Positions 17,221-25,981 of a stretch of 64,000 nt of DNA are shown here, piece after piece. The stretch is taken from the NCBI RefSeq assembly GCF_044987625.1, contig NZ_JBJDSB010000002.1:124001-188000 (forward strand), given 5' to 3'. A program made the position numbers and the translations under genes. Source of the DNA: Desulfobaculum sp044987625. Its GTDB lineage: Bacteria > Desulfobacterota > Desulfovibrionia > Desulfovibrionales > Desulfovibrionaceae. The notes under the pieces were generated by a model. That model was not told where the DNA came from. It saw only the letters and a program-made list of their open reading frames with translations, and searched no databases. Positions within the stretch are counted from its first letter, which is position 1. Each line of letters starts with the position of its first letter.

Positions 17221-18518
17221 TGCCTGAGGAGAATATTTTGCATTGTGACGTGATGGTCATCGGCCGCGGCATTGCCGGAATGGCCGCTGCCGTCTTTGCC
17301 AAGCAGCGCGGCCTTCGGGTGGCGCAGGCTGGCGTAACCGGCGAAAGCGTCTACACCAGCGGCGTGATGGACGTTATGGCCGTGCACCCCGTGAGTGAAG
17401 GCAAACTGTGGGACGATCCTTTCGCGGCCATGCGCGCCGTGAGCGAGGACGACCCGCGCCATCCCTATTCCCGCCTCAGCGAGGGCGAGGTTCGCGCCGC
17501 GTTTGGCGAGTTCCTCGGCTTCTTTGACGAGCGGGGCTTTGCCTACCGCATGGCGGAGTCCGGCAACAGCGATGTGCTCACCGCTATGGGCACCCTCAAG
17601 CGGAGCTGGGCCATCCCCGAGACCATGTGGGCCGGCGCCGAGGTGCGCCGTGACAAAAAGCCCTGCCTGTTTATTGGCTTCCGTGGCCTCAAGGGCTTTA
17701 GCCCGGACCTGCTCGCCTCCGTGCAGGGTGAAAACTGGCCCGGCCTTCGCGGCGCGGTGGTGGAATTCCCCGGCAGTGCGGAAAAGGGCGAGATTTTCCC
17801 CCAGCAGATGGCGCAGGCCCTGGAATTCTCCCGCAACCGCGAGGAACTGGCCGAGGCCATCCGCCCGCACCTTGGTGACGCGCAGGCCGTGGGCATGCCC
17901 GCCATCCTTGGCATCTACCACCCTCATGAGGTGATGGCGGATCTGTCCGAGCGTCTTGGCGTGCCGGTGTTTGAAATTCCGTCCCTGCCGCCCAGCGTGC
18001 CGGGGCTTCGCCTGAAGGAGGCCTTTGACAGCCGCATCGTTGACGACGGCGTGTCCTTGTTCCGCCAGAAGAAAGTCCTCTCCGTGCGCCATGACGCGGA
18101 CGCCGACGAATTTGTCATGGAAGTGGGCTTTAATGAGCCGGAGTACACGGTGCACGCGCGCAGTGTGGTCCTTGGCACCGGACGCTTCCTTGGTGGCGGC
18201 CTGTTTGCCGAGCGCCGCAACATCACCGAATCGGTGTTCGGTCTGCCCGTCACCCAGCCGGAAGACCGCCACGCATGGCATGACAAGGACTTCCTGCGCC
18301 CCGGCGGCCACGCAGTGAACCGCTGCGGCGTGGAAACCGACGAATGCTTCCGCCCCCTCGGCGAGGACGGCGCGGCGGCCTACGCCAACCTCTACGCCTG
18401 CGGCGCCATCCTTGCGCATCAGGACTGGATGCGCGAAAAGTGCGGCTGCGGCCTTGCCATCTCGTCCGCCTACAAGGCGGTGACGGCCATCGCCGAAACC
18501 CTCGGCGCGGCCAAATAG
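17220..18518 (+). CDS. glpB: Anaerobic glycerol-3-phosphate dehydrogenase subunit B
   Basis: GlpB is the FMN-containing subunit that, in the E. coli GlpABC complex, links GlpA to the membrane subunit. The 432-residue product has VIGRGIAGMAAAVFAKQRG at the N-terminus, TSGVMDV, and the C-terminal LYACGAILAHQDWMREKCGCGLAISSAYKA. The ATG shares one base with the glpA stop, behind GGGGAGGAG. An earlier in-frame ATG at 17121 lies inside glpA and is rejected. The expected glpC, which carries iron-sulfur clusters and the membrane link, does not follow: a terminator does. Confidence 0.92.
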   Translation: MPEENILHCDVMVIGRGIAGMAAAVFAKQRGLRVAQAGVTGESVYTSGVMDVMAVHPVSEGKLWDDPFAAMRAVSEDDPRHPYSRLSEGEVRAAFGEFLGFFDERGFAYRMAESGNSDVLTAMGTLKRSWAIPETMWAGAEVRRDKKPCLFIGFRGLKGFSPDLLASVQGENWPGLRGAVVEFPGSAEKGEIFPQQMAQALEFSRNREELAEAIRPHLGDAQAVGMPAILGIYHPHEVMADLSERLGVPVFEIPSLPPSVPGLRLKEAFDSRIVDDGVSLFRQKKVLSVRHDADADEFVMEVGFNEPEYTVHARSVVLGTGRFLGGGLFAERRNITESVFGLPVTQPEDRHAWHDKDFLRPGGHAVNRCGVETDECFRPLGEDGAAAYANLYACGAILAHQDWMREKCGCGLAISSAYKAVTAIAETLGAAK

Positions 18519-18547
18519 CCCGCACAGACGACGCAAAGAAAAACGAA

Positions 18548-18575
18548 AGCCCCGGTTTATGCCGGGGCTTTTTTT
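18548..18575 (+). terminator. Intrinsic terminator of glpAB
   Basis: AGCCCCGG/CCGGGGCT stem with a 6-base loop and a run of at least seven T, 30 bases past glpB. Confidence 0.9.
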
Positions 18576-18600
18576 GTTGGGAAATACGGGGGCGTGGGCG

Positions 18601-19347
18601 CTAGAGGGCGGTGAGTTCCATGTCGCCCCAGACGGTGATGGAGCCGCTGCACTGGGCGAAGACGCCGTCTATGCCGTGCTCGTGGAGGGACTGGGCGATG
18701 TCCGTGACGCGTTTGAGGTCGCGCTTGTCCCGGAGGATGTTGCACAGGGCGGTGGCGGCGGCGTCGGCAAGGCTGGCGTTTGCGGAGCGCACCACCACAA
18801 GGTCGCCGCTGCCAAGGCTGAGGGAGTGGCCGATGGTGGCGGAGGAGGCGCACAGGGAAAGCGGAAAGTCGTCCGCACCCAGGGCAAGGCCAATGCTGGC
18901 TTCCCCACTGGGGTCGGAAAGAATGGCGCAGGTGCGCGGGCGCGAGGAGCGCATGTACAGGTCGCCCCCGTTCTCCACAAGAATATCGCGGCTCAGCGGC
19001 GCAAGACGCTCAGCCACCATTTGCGAAACGGTTCCAGCGACGGCGGCCATGGGGCCGACACCGCACAGGCTGGCCGCGTGGGCCATGCGCTGGATGATGT
19101 CCGGGGCGGTTTCCGGCACGGCTATGGGCGTGAGGCTGGCGGCAAAGTCCGGCTGGAGGGTCATCCACGCCTTGAGCTGGCCGCGCAGGTCGTGCACGGC
19201 GTCGAGGGCCTGCGGAGCAAGGTCCTGCCCCGCAACGATAAACAGGTCCGTCTCTTCCACAACGACTTGAAACGCGGCTTCGCCGTCGCGGGCGCGGACG
19301 CCGCTGCGGTAGGCGCGGTGGGTGCTGGTATGTCTCGGGCTGGTCAT
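18601..19347 (-). CDS. UPF0280 family protein
   Basis: A 248-residue protein of the uncharacterised UPF0280 family, whose fold is related to the flavin transferase ApbE. The diagnostic segments are EETDLFIVAG, the APDIIQRMAHAASLCGVGPMAAVAG block, ILVENGGDLYMR and CASSATIGHSLSLGSGDLVVV. The function of the family is unknown. It starts six bases after the stop of the LPP20-like gene, so the two are probably cotranscribed with the lipoprotein gene further upstream. It is the last gene of that unit. Confidence 0.85.
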   Translation of the reverse strand: MTSPRHTSTHRAYRSGVRARDGEAAFQVVVEETDLFIVAGQDLAPQALDAVHDLRGQLKAWMTLQPDFAASLTPIAVPETAPDIIQRMAHAASLCGVGPMAAVAGTVSQMVAERLAPLSRDILVENGGDLYMRSSRPRTCAILSDPSGEASIGLALGADDFPLSLCASSATIGHSLSLGSGDLVVVRSANASLADAAATALCNILRDKRDLKRVTDIAQSLHEHGIDGVFAQCSGSITVWGDMELTAL

Positions 19348-19353
19348 GGGGCG

Positions 19354-20571
19354 CTAAAAGACCACGACCACGCGGCACTGGTCAAGAACGTTGCCGCCCT
19401 TGGCGCTGGCAAGGGAGCGCAAGAGGGCCGCATCCTGCGCGGAAAGTTCAATGTCCGAGCCGCGTCCGGTGCCGCGCAGGGTGAGCGGCGAGGCCCCGGC
19501 GCGGGTGGAGCGCTGGGCTGTGGCGATGTCTCGGTAATAGCGTACGTAGCCGGAGTTCACCGCGGTGGTGAAGTCCGTACCCGGTCCTGGGTAGACAACG
19601 CTGCCACGGGAGGTGAGGCGCGGTTTGAGGGATGGCAAAAAGTCCGTTCCCCGCGCGTCAATGACAATGCCTGTGGCCTGCGCGGACCGTGCGGCGGACT
19701 CGGGCGAGGGCAGGGGAATAGCTCCTGCGCTCGGCGTGGGGGTGCTGGCCGCAAGGCGCGGCGCTGGCGGCGCGGAAGGGCCGCTTGGCGTGGCCGGGCC
19801 TGCCGCCTGCGAGGGCGCGCGCGGGGCCTCGGGACCGCTGCGGGGGGCTGTTTGTGATGGAGCTGTGGCCTGCTGCTCAAGGGTGCGCAGGCGCTGGGCC
19901 ATGTCCTCAAGGCGGTGCATGACGCGGTCCTTGCCTGTGGTGCCGTTGGCTGGGGCCGTGGCGGCCTTCTTGGGGACCTGTTGCAGTTGGGACAGGATGT
20001 CCTGCATGGCAAGGAGTTGATCTTCCAGCGAACTGAAACGGCGCTCAAGGCGGGCCTCGTCCGGCAGGTTGGTGCTGGGGCGGGCAGTGCCCGGCGCTGC
20101 GGCGTGGGCGCCCGGTGCGGCGCTCAGCAGGTCGCGGGCGAGGGCGCCGGTGAGGGGCAGGCTGACGGTCACCCGCATACTGCCGTTTGGCCGCTCATTT
20201 TCACGGTCCACCACCGCGCCGCGCAGCAGGCCGGAGATGGTGCTTTTGACGGTGTCGCTGGAGACGATGAGGTTGTCCACCACGGTGCTGGAGTCGATAC
20301 GGACGTTTTTGATGACTTCCAGCAGGTTGCGGCGGGCGTCCAGCACGGCGGCGCGGCGCGCTGCGGCCCGTGCGTGGGATGGGTCCGTTGCCGTATGCGG
20401 CGGAATGCCCGTTCCCGTGGCCACCACGCGTTGCCGGTTCCAGTCGATATAGCCCATGGTGCCGATGAGTTCCTGCGTTGTGGGGTCCGCAAAGGCCGGG
20501 CCGCACAGCGCGGCCAGCAGAATGGCGGCCAACAGGATGGCGGTTGGGCGCGGGATGGGGGCGTATCGCAT
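19354..20571 (-). CDS. Exported LPP20-like protein with coiled-coil and proline-rich linker
   Basis: A 405-residue exported protein. Signal sequence (ILLAAILLAALCGPAFA), then an LPP20-like domain (about 28-150) with the A-rich helix ARAAARRAAVLDARRNLLEVI and DSSTVVDNLI. A heptad-containing stretch (LERRFSSLEDQLLAMQDIL) and a Pro/Ala/Ser-rich linker (about 235-300) lead to a C-terminal domain of about 105 residues (GIVIDARGTDFLPSLKPR to the end). The ATG at 20571 with AAGGA upstream is preferred to 20625. It follows the modular lipoprotein on the same strand, which suggests a joint outer-membrane or periplasmic assembly. Confidence 0.75.
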   Translation of the reverse strand: MRYAPIPRPTAILLAAILLAALCGPAFADPTTQELIGTMGYIDWNRQRVVATGTGIPPHTATDPSHARAAARRAAVLDARRNLLEVIKNVRIDSSTVVDNLIVSSDTVKSTISGLLRGAVVDRENERPNGSMRVTVSLPLTGALARDLLSAAPGAHAAAPGTARPSTNLPDEARLERRFSSLEDQLLAMQDILSQLQQVPKKAATAPANGTTGKDRVMHRLEDMAQRLRTLEQQATAPSQTAPRSGPEAPRAPSQAAGPATPSGPSAPPAPRLAASTPTPSAGAIPLPSPESAARSAQATGIVIDARGTDFLPSLKPRLTSRGSVVYPGPGTDFTTAVNSGYVRYYRDIATAQRSTRAGASPLTLRGTGRGSDIELSAQDAALLRSLASAKGGNVLDQCRVVVVF

Positions 20572-20724
20572 GGCGGCGTCCTTATGGGGCTGTTGCTTGT
20601 GGCAATGGGGTGCGCTCGTATTCAAAACGTATCCTTATGTTCGTCTGACGGTGCACCAGCGGAGCGTGATTTTTGTGCCGTGCGGGGCGCCGTGCGCTTT
20701 TGCCCGTCGTGCCGCGTATGGCGG

Positions 20725-22833
20725 TTATGGCGCGGGGCAGTCCGATGGGCGGGCGTCCAGCGCAGGATGAATGGTGACGCGGCCGAGAATGGTTCCGCCA
20801 TCCGGCCCCGCCGCAAAATGGTTGCCTGTCAGGTCCACGGCCACGGGGGTAAAGCTTTGCACGTCAAAGGGCGTGTTGGCGGAAAAGCTGGTGCGGACAA
20901 TACGCGGGGCGCAGCCTGCGCCTTCCATGACCAGCCCGCCCATGCCGCCGTTGCCGTGAATCAGGGTGCAGGTGATGCTGGGCCGCGCGCCCGCGCCAAG
21001 GTGGACCCCCGCCTGCGAGGACTCTGTAATGCGCAGCCCCGTGACCTCCGGCGCACAGTTGCGCACCGTCAGGCCTGTGGCCGCGCCGCTGATGGTGACA
21101 TGGCTCAGGCTGGAGCTTTGCGCGCCATCAAGGACCACACCGGGCCATGTGCCGGGGCGCGCTGTGGCGGCGCTTGGCCCAAGGTGTACGGGGGATTCTG
21201 GCGCGCCGTGGCAGACCAACGAGCCGCCGCGGACGGTCAGCCCGCAGTCCGGGGCAAAGCGCAGGGCCGCGCCGGGACCGATATGCAGTTCACCGCCGGG
21301 GACGACCTCCAGCGGCGCACTCACGGTGTAGGGGCCGCGCTCTGCGGGCAGAAACAGCATGGCGTCAATGGTTCCGCCAAGGGTGCTGGATGTGGCGGCG
21401 GCGTCGACAATTCCCTCACGCGGGGCGGGGACGGCTTTTTCTGCGGGGCTGAATCCGCTGGTGTTGCCAGCGTGGTCGCGGGTCCGCACGCGCAGGAAAA
21501 CGGGCAGAAAGTCCGTCAGGCCGCGCAGGGTGGCCGCGGTGTCCTGCACTGTGGCGTGTTTGGTAAAGCCCGACTGGCCCTCATGGCTGACCCATATTTC
21601 ATAGGCGGCGATATCCGGCGCATCCGGGGCGGTCCACGCAAGGCGCACGCCCTGCGGCATGGAGGCGGCCGTCAGGCGCTGGGGCGCGGGCGGGGGCATG
21701 GTGTCGATGGTGATGGGAGCAGGAGCCACGGCCTCGGCGCGTGCTCCGGTATCCGCCAGCAGAAAACCGCGTGGGCGCAGGCGTGTAGTCTGGGTCTGCG
21801 GGGTGGGCACCCATGTGCCTTCGTAAATTTCCAATTGGTCGATGCGGGCAAGGGTGTCCGCCAGCACCTCCGGCGAGGGCGCAAGGCCTGCGGCGGCGTA
21901 GCGGTCGCGCACGGTGGCGAGGAGTTGCCCGCGCAGGTCGGCCTTGACGGCTTGCGGCACCGGCGTCATGGCAATGGCCGGACCGTCCGGCGTCATGCGG
22001 GCGTAGGCGCTGCATCCGGGCGCGCCCGCCATGCGCAGGGGCACAATGTCGCCTTCGCGAAAGGCGCGGCGGTTTCCCGCAATGGCAAAGAGGTCTATGC
22101 GCGGCGGCGCGGCGTCCACGGCTAGGCGCTGGGTGGGCGTGGCGATGGTGGCGGCCATTTCGCGGAACAGCTCGTCGGTTTCGCGCAGCAGTTGCACATC
22201 ACGCAGGTTCCACAGGGATGAAAAAGCCCCCATGGCAAGGCCAATGGGCGAGATGGACACCCCGCCCCCGTATTCGCGGCTGACGTGCTCCGCCCGCCAC
22301 AGCAGCGCGCCGTCGGACAGGCGCACCATACGCGCCGTGCATCCGACGGACACCTGCGAAACAAGCCCGGCGTAGGCGCGGTCAAAGTGCGTGACCGTGC
22401 CGAGGATGACAGCGTCCACGCCGAGGGCGTTTTTGAGGCGGGCGGGATTGTCATCAAGGGCGCGGTGCACGGCCTCCGCCGTATGCAGGCCCGCGCGGGT
22501 GAGGGCGGCGTCCGTGTCCAGCAGCTCCATATCCTTGTAGGGCAGGGCCGCAAAGTGGCGGTACATGCCGCGCCGCACAATGGCGCGCGGGTCCTCCTGC
22601 TCGGGCAGGGTGCGCCATGCGTCGTCCGCGCCCGTAAAGGGGAGGACGGCCACAGTGCGCGGCGGCGCGCTCAACAGGGCGTCTGTGTTTTCGTATTCAC
22701 CGTTGAACACGGTGTACGGCGCTTCGGAGACGGGGCCGGACGCCTGCGGGGCGCGGCGCTGGCCGCCACACGCGGCAAGGGCGCAGGCCATGGCAAGAAC
22801 AAGGCAGAAAAGCGTGGTGCGCTGACGGAACAT
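20725..22833 (-). CDS. Modular lipoprotein: GNA1162-like, fibronectin III and beta-helix domains
   Basis: A 702-residue lipoprotein. The lipobox LAAC ends a 22-residue signal peptide from the ATG at 22833; an upstream ATG at 22899 would bury it. Residues of about 35-230 resemble the GNA1162 (DUF799) lipoprotein domain related to CsgG, with TVAVLPFTG, LGVDAVILGTVTHFDRAY and SDGALLWRAEHV. A linker follows, then a fibronectin type III domain (about 365-470; LTAASMPQGVRLAWTAPDAP) and a right-handed parallel beta-helix-like region (about 495-690) of GPGAALRF, GLTVRGGSLVCHG type repeats. The combination is unusual. It is the first gene of the unit with the LPP20-like protein. Confidence 0.75.
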   Translation of the reverse strand: MFRQRTTLFCLVLAMACALAACGGQRRAPQASGPVSEAPYTVFNGEYENTDALLSAPPRTVAVLPFTGADDAWRTLPEQEDPRAIVRRGMYRHFAALPYKDMELLDTDAALTRAGLHTAEAVHRALDDNPARLKNALGVDAVILGTVTHFDRAYAGLVSQVSVGCTARMVRLSDGALLWRAEHVSREYGGGVSISPIGLAMGAFSSLWNLRDVQLLRETDELFREMAATIATPTQRLAVDAAPPRIDLFAIAGNRRAFREGDIVPLRMAGAPGCSAYARMTPDGPAIAMTPVPQAVKADLRGQLLATVRDRYAAAGLAPSPEVLADTLARIDQLEIYEGTWVPTPQTQTTRLRPRGFLLADTGARAEAVAPAPITIDTMPPPAPQRLTAASMPQGVRLAWTAPDAPDIAAYEIWVSHEGQSGFTKHATVQDTAATLRGLTDFLPVFLRVRTRDHAGNTSGFSPAEKAVPAPREGIVDAAATSSTLGGTIDAMLFLPAERGPYTVSAPLEVVPGGELHIGPGAALRFAPDCGLTVRGGSLVCHGAPESPVHLGPSAATARPGTWPGVVLDGAQSSSLSHVTISGAATGLTVRNCAPEVTGLRITESSQAGVHLGAGARPSITCTLIHGNGGMGGLVMEGAGCAPRIVRTSFSANTPFDVQSFTPVAVDLTGNHFAAGPDGGTILGRVTIHPALDARPSDCPAP

Positions 22834-23038
22834 GGGGTGGCGACTCCGGTGTCCTTGGTGGTTGGCATCGGGGGTGATGCCCTGCGGGGCATGATGCAAA
22901 AGCCGTCCCTGATCGCAGGAAAGTATGCCACGTCAGGCCCGTAGGGTGCAACGCATACTGCGCGAGAGGGCGTGCGCGGCGATGCGGCCCGTCCTGTGCG
23001 GGAAATTTGACGGCTGGCGGCGCATGGGCGGCGCAAAG

Positions 23039-23070
23039 AAAAACGCCGCGTCCAAGTCTAGGGCGCGGCG
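23039..23070 (-). terminator. Intrinsic terminator of the glycosyltransferase pair
   Basis: CGCCGCG/CGCGGCG stem and a T-rich run on the minus strand, directly after the second glycosyltransferase gene. Confidence 0.75.
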
Positions 23071-23077
23071 GAATGCA

Positions 23078-24190
23078 TCAGGCGAGCAGTTCGTCCACAA
23101 GGTCCAGATAGGGCGGCAAGCCCGCCTTGACTGCCTCCGGCCAGACAAAGGCATCCGGGCGCGGGCTGTCCGCGGCGGTTTGCAGCATGGCGGCAAGGCC
23201 CTCATGGTCGGCGGAGTCCTCCAGAATGCGGTCCTCGGTGAGGAAGAAGCTGGAGCCGTTGTCGCGGGTGGAGATAACGCGCGCGCCGCTGGCAAGGGCC
23301 TCCAGCACGGCGTTGGAGCACGTGTCGTAAAAGGATGGCAGGCAAAAGATGTCGCTGGCACGGTACAGGCCGGGCATGTCCTCCACGCGGCCCAAAAAGT
23401 GGATGCGCTCCGCTACGCCAAGGGACTCGGCAAGGGCGCCGAAGCGCCCCGGATTGCGCCCGCCCGCCACAAACAGCTTAAAGTGCGGCGGCAGCATGGA
23501 CAGCGCCCGCGTCAGGGTGCCAAGGCCCTTGAGGGCGAAATTTGTTCCGGCAAAGGAGATGGCAACATCCTGCGGGGCAAGGCCATACTCCTCACGCAGG
23601 GCGGCGCGCTCATCGTCCGTGGGGGCGCTGAAGCGCGAGAGGTCGGGCTTGTTGTAGATAATGCGCAGGTCGCGCTGGCTCAGCTCCGGGTGCGCCTCGA
23701 TAAGCCAGTCGCGCACGCGGTGGGACACCGTGACGCACACGCGCTGGTTCTGCAGGGCTGTGGATTCCAGCTGGCGGATAAGGGCGTTGGCCGGGGCAAG
23801 GCGGCGGCGCGCCATCTTCCACGTGCGGGGGAATCCGGCCTCCCATGCGCGCTGGGACAGCCGCCAAAACACGGACAGCGGCCCGCCGCTCATACGCAGC
23901 ACATCCTGCGCAATGGTCTTACCCATGGAGAAAGAAAGGTCATAGCCGCGCCGGGTTCTGGCGCGCTCCGCCGCGTAGGCGTACCATGCAATCTTGCAGG
24001 CGCGCGTCAGCGGGGGACGGCCGACGATGACCGGGGTTACGCCCTCCGGCGCGGGCACTTCCTGCCGCGCGCAGATGAAGTCCACCGCGTAGCCGCGCTG
24101 GGCAAGGGTGGTGGCAAGGCGCAGGGAAAAGCCCTCCGCGCCGCCGTAGGACGACAGCTTGGGCAGCATGACGGCTATGCGCGCGCTCAT
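23078..24190 (-). CDS. Glycosyltransferase family 4 (WaaG-like)
   Basis: A 370-residue GT-B glycosyltransferase. The N-terminus MLPKLSSYGGAEGFSLRLATTLAQRG is the acceptor-side motif of family 4; the donor side has SFAGTNFALKGLGTLTRAL, ADIF-type RASDIFCLPSFYDTCSNAVLEALASGARVIST with the Glu of the E-x7-E pattern. Resembles LPS core glycosyltransferases of the WaaG type; the sugar and acceptor cannot be assigned. Overlaps the preceding gene by four bases (ATGA), so translation is coupled. The two probably build part of an LPS core or exopolysaccharide. Confidence 0.85.
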   Translation of the reverse strand: MSARIAVMLPKLSSYGGAEGFSLRLATTLAQRGYAVDFICARQEVPAPEGVTPVIVGRPPLTRACKIAWYAYAAERARTRRGYDLSFSMGKTIAQDVLRMSGGPLSVFWRLSQRAWEAGFPRTWKMARRRLAPANALIRQLESTALQNQRVCVTVSHRVRDWLIEAHPELSQRDLRIIYNKPDLSRFSAPTDDERAALREEYGLAPQDVAISFAGTNFALKGLGTLTRALSMLPPHFKLFVAGGRNPGRFGALAESLGVAERIHFLGRVEDMPGLYRASDIFCLPSFYDTCSNAVLEALASGARVISTRDNGSSFFLTEDRILEDSADHEGLAAMLQTAADSPRPDAFVWPEAVKAGLPPYLDLVDELLA

Positions 24191-25287
24191 GACTGCTCCC
24201 CGTACACGGCAAGGGTTTGGTGGAGAAAATCATCCCCGGACAGCGTGGCTATGCGCGCGTTTTGCGCGGCGCGCAGCCTTAGCAGAAACTCCGGCGTGGT
24301 GGCCGTCAGGGTGAGGATGGTGGCCAGTCCCTTGACATCCGCAGACGGGAACATCGCCTCCGGGGCGAGCAGGTCCGGCATAACGCCGACGGGCGTGCTG
24401 ACCAGCGGTACGCCGCAGGACATGAATTCCAGCGCGGCGCGGGCGATGGTCTCGGACCATTTGGAGGCGATAACGCCAACGTCGCAGGCGCAGATGCAGG
24501 CGGCCACGTCCGGGCAGTGCCCGGTGATGACCGTGATGTCCTCCACCCCGGCGTCGGCAATCCACTGGCGGACCTCGGCCTCGGAGGTGGCGGTCTCGAA
24601 GCCGATAAGCATGAGGCGGACGGCACTGATGCCGTTGTCGCGCATGGTGGCGACGGCCTGAATCAGCTCGCGTTGGCCTTTGACCTCGTCAAAGCGGCCC
24701 AGCAGGCCCACCACGTGGTGGCTGTCGGCAAAGCCGTATTGTTTGCGTACAGCGTCACGCCCGGTCTGTGTGAAGGCGAACTTGTCGCGGTCCACCCCGC
24801 CAAGGATGCAGTGCAGGCGCGCGGTGTCGATGCCGAACACATCGCGGAAATGAGTATACATGACGGAGTTTGTGGCGATGACCGCGTCGGCGCAGGAGCC
24901 GTGGAGCCAGCGGTTTGGCGCGTTGTCCTTCGGCAGGCGCTGGTCGCCGCGCGTGCGGACAAGGCGGAAGCCGCCGCCCAGCATTTTCCACAGGCCCCAC
25001 AGCACAAAGGATTCCCCGCGGTGGCAGTTGACCACGTCCGGCTTGAAGGAGCGGACAAGGCGGCCAAGGCGCGCGATAACGCGCAGGATGGTGAGGGGAT
25101 TTTTGCTGTTGAGGGGGATGGTCTGCACGTTGAGGCCCCATGCGAGGGCTTTGTCGTGCGTCTCCGTCCCTTCGAGGGCGACGACGAGAACGTCGTGCCC
25201 GGCGTCCTGCAGCAGGCGGCTGAGGAACAGGGCATACCATGAGGTGGCATTGAACCACCGGACGTTGACCACTTGAATGATGCGCAT
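24187..25287 (-). CDS. Glycosyltransferase family 4
   Basis: A 366-residue GT-B glycosyltransferase: N-terminal MRIIQVVNVRWFNATSWYALFLSRLLQDAGH, DVVNCHRGESFVLWGL, and donor-site VGLLGRFDEVKGQRELIQAV and SKWSETIARAALEFMSCGVPLVSTPVG. The start at ATG 25287 replaces a longer frame to 25512 that reads through non-coding arginine- and proline-rich sequence; the ribosome binding site is weak (AGG). First gene of the pair, coupled to the second by a 4-base overlap. Substrates unknown. Confidence 0.85.
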   Translation of the reverse strand: MRIIQVVNVRWFNATSWYALFLSRLLQDAGHDVLVVALEGTETHDKALAWGLNVQTIPLNSKNPLTILRVIARLGRLVRSFKPDVVNCHRGESFVLWGLWKMLGGGFRLVRTRGDQRLPKDNAPNRWLHGSCADAVIATNSVMYTHFRDVFGIDTARLHCILGGVDRDKFAFTQTGRDAVRKQYGFADSHHVVGLLGRFDEVKGQRELIQAVATMRDNGISAVRLMLIGFETATSEAEVRQWIADAGVEDITVITGHCPDVAACICACDVGVIASKWSETIARAALEFMSCGVPLVSTPVGVMPDLLAPEAMFPSADVKGLATILTLTATTPEFLLRLRAAQNARIATLSGDDFLHQTLAVYGEQS

Positions 25288-25581
25288 GTGGCCTAGTACG
25301 GATATTGCACAGGAATTGCAAGATGCTGCGTAGCCTCTTTTGCGGTGTCGGCCTTTTGGCGGCGGACGCAAGAGGGGCGGCACGCGGCGGCAAGGCCCAT
25401 ATGGGGCGGACTGCCGCGTTTTCCCCCGCCGCGCCTGTGCGCTTTGCGGTGCCGGGGTGAGCCGGGCGGGCGGTAGGATTTGCCTGCTCCGGGTGCGGAA
25501 AAAAGGGCGCACAGGCGAAAAGTGCCCGCACGCCCCAAAGCGCTATGAAGGAGCGCCGCCGTGGACGGCGGCGCTGGCCGG

Positions 25582-25947
25582 TTAGGCCAAGGTTTCCTTC
25601 TTTGTGACGGCTTCGGACTTGATGCGGTCGAGCAGTTCAGACAAAGTGGCCTTGACGTTCTCTCGGAAGTCGCCGGCCACAATGATGAACAGGGCGTCGT
25701 CGCCGGGTTTCATCATGCCGGAGTTGCCCTTGGCGATGCAGCGCCAGATGCCGGGCTTTTGCTGGTATTCGGCGCACAGGGCGTCAACTTTGTCCTGATC
25801 GGTGGTGATTTCCACACCCGTCACCACAGCCCCGTTCGACACACGGGAGGTGGCGCGCACAATGCCGTTGTGGCACAGCACCATGCCGACGTTTTTGGTG
25901 AATTCAGGGTCCTTTTTCAGTTCTGCTATAGTCTTGGAAAAGTCCAT
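25582..25947 (-). CDS. MoaE-like molybdopterin synthase catalytic subunit homologue
   Basis: A 121-residue homologue of MoaE, shorter than the usual about 150. It keeps NGIVRATSR (the substrate-side Arg segment), PGDDALFIIVAGDFRENV and the C-terminal LDRIKSEAVTKKE, where the Lys pair occupies the positions of the E. coli catalytic Lys residues. The HR pair of canonical MoaE reads FR and the conserved Trp before the last Lys is missing, so activity is uncertain. No moaD is adjacent. It diverges from the zinc-knuckle TPR gene with only 34 bases between starts, so promoters must overlap. Confidence 0.7.
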   Translation of the reverse strand: MDFSKTIAELKKDPEFTKNVGMVLCHNGIVRATSRVSNGAVVTGVEITTDQDKVDALCAEYQQKPGIWRCIAKGNSGMMKPGDDALFIIVAGDFRENVKATLSELLDRIKSEAVTKKETLA

Positions 25948-25981
25948 TTGTACTATCCTGTTGCGTTAGAGGATTTGAAAA

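Noticed and set aside
19915..22125. A plus-strand open frame of 736 codons opposite the lipoprotein and LPP20-like genes
   Set aside because: Antisense shadow of two genes with lipobox, signal peptide and domain evidence on the other strand.
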